DNA of 64,000 nucleotides from Eledone cirrhosa (taxonomy: Eukaryota > Mollusca > Cephalopoda > Octopoda > Eledonidae). Positions 57,728 to 64,000 of this stretch are shown here, piece after piece. Both the position numbers and the translations under genes were made by a program. How positions within the stretch are numbered: position 1 is the first letter of the stretch; every line of letters begins with the position of its first letter. The DNA is taken from contig OZ024744.1 in assembly GCA_964016885.1 (NCBI GenBank), forward strand, positions 28,034,108-28,098,107, given 5' to 3'. The notes beneath the pieces are model-generated. The model had not been told where the DNA came from. It made no database searches and saw only the letters and a list, made by a program, of their open reading frames with translations.

Positions 57728-60700
57728 CAGCGACAACAGCAGTGACAATAACAGTGATAACAGCGACAACAACAACAACAGTGACGATAACAGTGAAAAC
57801 AGCGACAACAACAACAACAATGACAATAACAGTGATAACAGGGACAACAATGACAGTAACAGTTATAACAGCGACAACAACAACAGTGACAATAACAGTT
57901 ATAACAGCGACAACAACAACAACAGTGACAATAATAACAGTGACAATAACAGTGATAACAGCGAGAACAACAACAACCACAGTGACAATAACAGTTATAA
58001 CAGTGACAACATCAACAATGACAATAACAGTGATAACAGCGACAACAACAACAACAATGACAATAACAGTTATAACACCGACAACAACACCAATAACAAC
58101 AACAGTTATAACAGCGACAACAACAACAACAGTGACAATAACAGTGATAACAGAGACAACAACAACAACAATGCCAATAACAGTTATAGCTGCGACAACA
58201 ACAACAGAACAATAAAAGTGATAACAGCGACAACAACAAAACAACAACAGTGACAATAACAGTGACAACAACAACAACAGTGACAACAACAGTTATAACA
58301 GCGACAACAACAAAAACAACAATGACAATAACAGTTATAACAGCGACAACAACAACAAGGACAATAACAGTGATAACAGCGAGAACAACAACAACAGTGA
58401 CATTAACAGTTATAACAGCGACAACAACAACAACAACAGTGACCATAACAGTGATAACAGCGAGAACAACAACAACAACAATGACAATAACAGTGATAAC
58501 AGCGACAACAACAACAACAACAATGACAGTTGTAACAGCGACAACAACAACAACAGTGACAATAACAGTTATAACAGCGACAACAACAGTGACAATAACA
58601 GTTATAACAGCGACAACAACAACAGTGACAACAACAGTTATAACAGCGACAACAACAAAAACAATAATGACAATAACAGTTATAACAGCGACAACAACAA
58701 CAAGGACAATAATAGTTATAACAGCGAGAACAACAACAACAGTAACTAATAACAGTTATATCACCGACAACAACAACAACAACAGTGACAATAACAGTTA
58801 TAACAGCGACAACAACAGTGACAATAACAGTTATAACAGCGACAACAGCAGTGACAATAACAGTGATAACAGACAGAACAACAACAACAACGATCACGAT
58901 GACAGTGATAACAGCGAGAACAACAACAACAACAGTGAGAATAAGAGTTATAACAGCGACAACAGCAACAGTGACAATAACAGTTATAACAGCGACAACA
59001 ACAACAGTGACAATAAGAGTTATAACAGCGACAACAACAACAGTGACAAGAACAGTGATAACAGCGACAAAACAACAGTGGGAATAACATTTATAACAGT
59101 GACAACAACAACAGTGACAATAACAGTGATGACAGCGACAACAACAACAAAAGTGACAGTAACAGTGATAACAGCGACAATAACAACAACAATGACAATA
59201 ACAGTGATAACAGCGAGAACAACAACAACAGTGACATTAACAGTTATAACAGCGACAACAACAACAACAGTGACCATAACAGTGATAACAGCGAGAACAA
59301 CAACATCAACAATGACAATAACAGTGATAACAGCGACAACAACAACACCAACAACAACAACAACAACAATTACAGTTGTAACAGCGACAACAACAACAAC
59401 AGTGACAATAACAGTGATAACAGCGACAACAACAACAACAACAGTGACAATAACAGTGATAACAGCGATGACAACAACAACAACAACAACAACAGTGACT
59501 ATAACAGTTATAACAGCGACAACAACACCAACAGCGACAACAACACCAACAGCGACAACAACAACAAAAACAATGACAATAACAGTGATAACAGCGACAA
59601 CAACAACAATAACAGTGACAATAACAGCGATAACAGCGACAACCGCAACAACAACATTGACAATAACACTAATAACAGCGACAACAGCAGTGAAAATAAC
59701 AGTGATAACAGCCAGAACAACAACAACGATCACGACGACAGTGATAACAGCGACAACAACAACAGTGACAATAACAGTGATAACAGCGACAACAACAACA
59801 ACAACAGTGACAATAATAGTGATAACAGCGACAATAACAACAACAATGACAATACCAGTGATAACAGCGACACGAACAACAACAACAATGACAATAACAG
59901 TTATAACAGCGACAACAGCAGTGACAATAACAGTGATAACAGCGACAAAAACAACAACAACAGTGACAATAAGCATGATAACAACGACAACAACAACAAC
60001 AGCGACAATAACAGTGATGACAACGACGACAACAACAACAAAACAACAACAGTGACAATAACAGCGACAACAACAACACCACTGACAACAACAGTGATAA
60101 CAGCGACAACAACAACAACAGTGTCAATAACAGTGATAACAGCTACAACAACAACAACAGTGACAATAACAATTATAACAGCAACAACAACAACAGTGAC
60201 AATAACAGTTATAACAGCGACAACAACAACAACAATGACAATAATAACAGTGACAATAACAGTGATAACAGCGAGAACAACAACAACCACAGTGACAATA
60301 ATAGTTATAACAGTGACAACATCAACATTGAGAATAACAGTGATAACAGCGACAACAACAACGACAATGACAATAACAGTTATAACAGCGACAACAACAC
60401 CAATAACAACAACAGTTATAACAGCGACAACAACAACAACAGTGACAATAACAGTGATAACAGAGACAACAACAACAACAATGCCAATAACAGTTATAGC
60501 TGCGACAACAACAACAGAACAATAAAAGTGATAACAGCGACAACAACAACAACAAAACAACAACAGTGACAATAACAGTGACAACAACAGTTATAACAGC
60601 GACAACAACAAAAACAACAATGACAATAACAGTTATAACAGCGACAACAACAACAAGGACAATAATAGTTATAACAGCGAGAACAACAACAACAGTAACT

Positions 60701-60790
60701 AATAACAGTTATATCACCGACAGCAACAACAACAACAATGACAATAACAGTTATAACAGCGACAACAGCAGTGACAATAACAGTTAAACA
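57728..60790 (+). repeat. Region V, region-IV-like segment
   Basis: From about 57,890 the sequence follows the type at 39,530-41,400 and its duplicate at 54,060-55,900. It includes GTAACTAATAAC at 58742 and 60695, GACAAAACAACAGTGGG near 59067 and gcatg at 59973. It keeps about 90 bp with GACAACAGCAACAG near 58960 that the 40-kb relative lacks. A one-base slip gives CAGTTAAACAGCG near 60781. Confidence 0.8.
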
Positions 60791-63700
60791 GCGACAACAG
60801 CAGTGACAATAACAGTGATAACAGCCAGAACAACAACAACAACGATCACGATGACAGTGATAAGAGCGACAACAACAACAACAACAGTGAGAATAACAGT
60901 TATAACAGCGACAACAACAACAGTCAAAAGAACAGTTATGACAGCGACAAGAACAACAACAGTGACAATAACATTTATAACAGTGACAACAACAACAGTG
61001 ACAATAACAGTGATAACAGCGACAACAACAACAACAACAAAGTGACAATTACAGTGATAACAGCGAGAACAACAACAACAGTGACAATAACAGTGATAAC
61101 AGCGAGAGCAACAACAACAACAACAACAACAGTGACAATAACAGTTATAACAGCGACAATAACAAAAACAATGACAATAACAGTGATAACAGCGACAACA
61201 ACAACAACAACATCAATTACAATAACAGTGATAAAAGCGACAACAACAACAACAGTGACAATAACAGTGATAACAGCGACAACAACAACAACAACAACAG
61301 TGACAATAATAGTGATAACAGCGACAATAACAACAACAATGACAATACCAGTGATAACAGCGACACGAACAACAACAACAATGACAATAACAGTGATAAC
61401 AGCGACAACAACAGTGACAATAACAGTGATAACAGCGACAACAACAACAGTGACAATAACAGTTATAACAGGGACAACAACAACAACAGTGACAATAACA
61501 TTTATAACAGTGACAACAACAACAGTGACAATAACAGTGATAACAGCGACAACAACAGTGACAATAACAGTGATAACAGCGACAATAACAACAACAATGG
61601 CAATAACAGTGATAACCGCGAGAACAACAACAACAACAGTGACATTAACAGTTATAACAGCGACAACAACAACAGTGACCATAACAGTGATAACAGCGAG
61701 AACAACAACAACAACAATGACAATAACAGTGATAACAGCGAAAACAACAACAACAACAACAACAATGACAGTTGTAACAGCGACAACAACAACAGTGACA
61801 ATAACAGTTATAACAGCGACAACAACAGTGACAATAACAGTGATAACAGCGACAACAACAACAACAATGACAATAACAGCGATAACAGCGACAACAACAA
61901 CAACAGTGACAATAACAGTGATAACAGCGATAACAACAACAACAACAGTAACTATAACAGTTATAACAGCGACAACAACAACAACAGCGACAACAACAAC
62001 AAAAACAATGACAATAACAGTGATAACAGCGACGACAACAACAACAACAGTGACAATAACAGCGATAACAGCGACAACAACAACAACAATGACAATAACA
62101 GTGATAACAGCGACAACCGCAACAACAACAGTGACAATAACAGTGATGACAGCGACAACAGCAGTGAAAATAACAGTGATAACAGCCAGAACAACAACAA
62201 CGATCACGATGACAGTGAAAACAGCGACAACAACAACAGTGACAATAACAGTGATAACAGCGACATCAACAACAACAGTGACAATTACAGTGATAACAAC
62301 GAGAACAACAACAACAACAGTGACAATAACAGTGATAACAGCGAGAACAACAACAACAACAACAGTGACAATAACAGTTATAACAGCGACAATAACAACA
62401 ACAATGACAATAACAGTGATAACAGCGACAACAACAACAACAACATCAATGACAATAACAGTGATAAAGGCGACAACAACAACAACAGTGACAATAACAG
62501 TGATAACAGCGACAACAACAACAACATTGACAATAACAGTGATAACAGCGACAACAACAACAACATTGACAATAATAGTGATAACAGCGACAATAACAAC
62601 AACAATGACAATACCAGTGATAACAGCGACACGAACAACAACAACAATTAAAATAACAGTGATAACAGCGAGAACAACAACAACAACAGTGACATTAACA
62701 GTTATAACAGCGACAACAACAATAACAACAATGACAGTTGTAACAGCGACAACAACAACAACAACAGTGACAATAACAGTTAAAACAGCGACAACAACAG
62801 TGACAATAACAGTTATAACAGCGACAACAACAACAGTGACAATAACAGTGATAACAGCGACAACAACAACAACAACAATGACAATAACACCGATAACAGC
62901 GACAACAACAACAAAAACAACAACAACAGTCACAATAACAGTGATAACAGCGATAACAACAAAAACAACAACAGTGACCATAACAGTTATAACAGCGACA
63001 ACAACAACAACAGCGACAACAACAACAACAACAAAAACAATTACAATAACAGTGATAACAGTGACAACGACAACAACAGTGACAATAACAGCGATAACAG
63101 CGACAACAACAATAACAATGACAATAACAGTGATAACAGCGACAACCGCAACAACAACAGTGACAATAACAGTGATAACAGCGACAACAGCAGTGACAAT
63201 AACAGTGATAACAGCCAGAACAACAACAACGATCACGATGACAGTGATAACAGCGACAACAACAACAACAGTGACAATAACAGTGATAACAGCGACAACA
63301 ACAACAACAATGACAATAACAGTGATAACAGCGACAACTGCAACAACAACAGTGACATTACAGTTATAACAGCGACAACAGCAGTGACAATAACAGTGAT
63401 AACAGCGACAACAACAACAACAGTGACGATAACAGTGAAAACAGCGACAACAACAACAACAATGACAATAACAGTGATAACAGGGACAACAATGACAGTA
63501 ACAGTTATAACAGCGACAACAATGACAATAACAGTGATAACAGCGACAACAACAACAACAGTGACGATAACAGTGAAAACAGCGACAACAACAACAACAA
63601 TGACAATAACAGTGATAGCAGGGACAACAATGACAGTAACAGTTATAACAGCGAAAACAATGACAATAACAGTGATAACAGCGACAACAACAACAACAGT

Positions 63701-64000
63701 GACAATAACAGTTATAACAGGGACAACAACAACAGCAGTGACAATAACAGTTATAACAGCGACAACAACAACAGTGAAAATAACAGTGATAACAGCGACA
63801 ACAAAAACAACAGTGACAATAACATTTATAACAGTGACAACAACAACAGTGACAATAACAGTGGTAACAGCGACAACAACAACAACAGTGACAATAACAA
63901 CAACAATGGCAATAACAGTGATAACAGCGAGAACAACAACAACAACAGTGACATTAACAGTTATAACAGCGACAACAACAACAACAACAATGACAATAAC
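60791..64000 (+). repeat. Region V end, return to region-I-type satellite
   Basis: This segment joins region-IV-type sequence (to about 61,390) to region-I-type sequence. Text corresponding to about 880-2,960 follows, including TGGCAATAAC and GATAACCGCGAGAAC near 61600. Where region I has the AAAACACAAC slip, this copy is in register: AAAACAACAAC at 61741. The last ACATTACAG marker is at 63355. The array runs off the right edge. Confidence 0.8.

Larger units (their letters stand above)
1..64000. repeat. Continuous satellite array of ACA-run plus 24-bp core monomers
   Basis: Every line of the window reads as the same monomer: a variable run of ACA triplets followed by two 12-base halves, GTGACAATAACA and GTGATAACAGCG. 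Common variants replace GTG by GTT, ATG or TTG, GCG by GGG or GTG, and single ACA triplets by ATA, AGA, AAA or ACC. The ACA run is usually 2-8 triplets, which gives monomers of about 30-50 bases. The consensus strand is about 50% A, 22% C, 17% G and 11% T. No stretch above a few tens of bases falls outside this pattern, so there is no unique gene-sized interval anywhere. The array is open at both ends. I know of no named satellite family with this monomer, and no database search was possible. Confidence 0.97.

Noticed and set aside
1..64000. CRISPR array
   Set aside because: The repeat parts and the parts between them are the same low-complexity text. There are no unique spacers, no fixed repeat length and no cas genes nearby.
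1..64000. Telomeric repeat
   Set aside because: Known telomere repeats are short G-rich units on one strand without long higher-order structure. This monomer is 30-50 bp and A/C-rich.
1..64000. Transposon, LTR element or insertion sequence inside the array
   Set aside because: I saw no unique insert, terminal inverted repeat, poly-A tail or transposase/reverse-transcriptase motif in any frame.
1..64000. tRNA, rRNA or other structured RNA genes
   Set aside because: The strand is too poor in T and in complementary segments to fold. No tRNA box sequences or rRNA-conserved stretches are present.
1..64000. GTTATAAC palindrome as a protein-binding operator array
   Set aside because: The 8-bp palindrome arises whenever GTG in the second half-core is GTT. 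Its spacing simply follows the monomer and no flanking conservation suggests a dedicated site.
1..64000. Promoters and ribosome binding sites upstream of open frames
   Set aside because: Upstream text is identical monomer everywhere. There is no purine-rich Shine-Dalgarno block, TATA-type promoter or start context that differs from the background.

Overview
The whole 64 kb is one tandem-repeat (satellite) array. I find no unique sequence, no recognisable gene, no RNA gene and no mobile-element signature from end to end. The basic monomer is a run of ACA triplets, usually 2 to 8, followed by a 24-base core made of two 12-base halves, GTGACAATAACA and GTGATAACAGCG. Monomers are mostly 30-50 bases, so the window should hold very roughly 1,500 of them (an estimate, not a count). 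The consensus strand is about 50% A, 22% C, 17% G and 11% T, so the two strands differ strongly in composition. Nearly all length variation is in whole triplets, so one triplet register runs for kilobases. Five of the six reading frames are therefore open over long distances, and the sixth (CAG TGA CAA TAA ...) is full of stops. The long open frames follow from this structure and are not good evidence for genes.

The interest lies in the higher-order organisation. Region I (1 to about 10.9 kb) has units of 1.0-2.6 kb. It includes a 1,898-bp head-to-tail duplication (5003-6900 and 6901-8798) and a 3.1-kb block present twice 7,914 bp apart (1-3112 and 7915-11026). Region II (about 10.9-24.4 kb) is a regular higher-order repeat of three unit types in the order B-D-B-C-C-D-B-C-C-D-B, with a 4.8-5.0 kb B-C-C-D superunit. 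Region III (24.4-27.4 kb) is a mosaic that starts as a C unit, continues as a D unit and then changes to another type. Region IV (27,426-56,469) is a tandem duplication of about 14.52 kb, with only a handful of substitutions and triplet-length indels visible between the copies. Region V (56.5-64 kb) is another mosaic that ends in region-I-type sequence. The array continues past both window edges.

Two inherited markers trace the unit history. A one-base deletion giving ACATTACAGTTATAAC occurs 21 times and closes each region I and II unit. The motif GTAACTAATAAC occurs 12 times in regions IV and V. Both shift the triplet register, so every forward protein frame is broken and rotated from unit to unit. 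This argues against a single giant repetitive protein.

The organism cannot be named from this sequence. Satellite arrays this long with nested higher-order repeats are characteristic of eukaryotic heterochromatin or other non-coding satellite loci, so a eukaryotic chromosome is the best inference. A prokaryotic origin would be very unusual. An assembly or long-read artefact in copy number cannot be excluded from the sequence alone.
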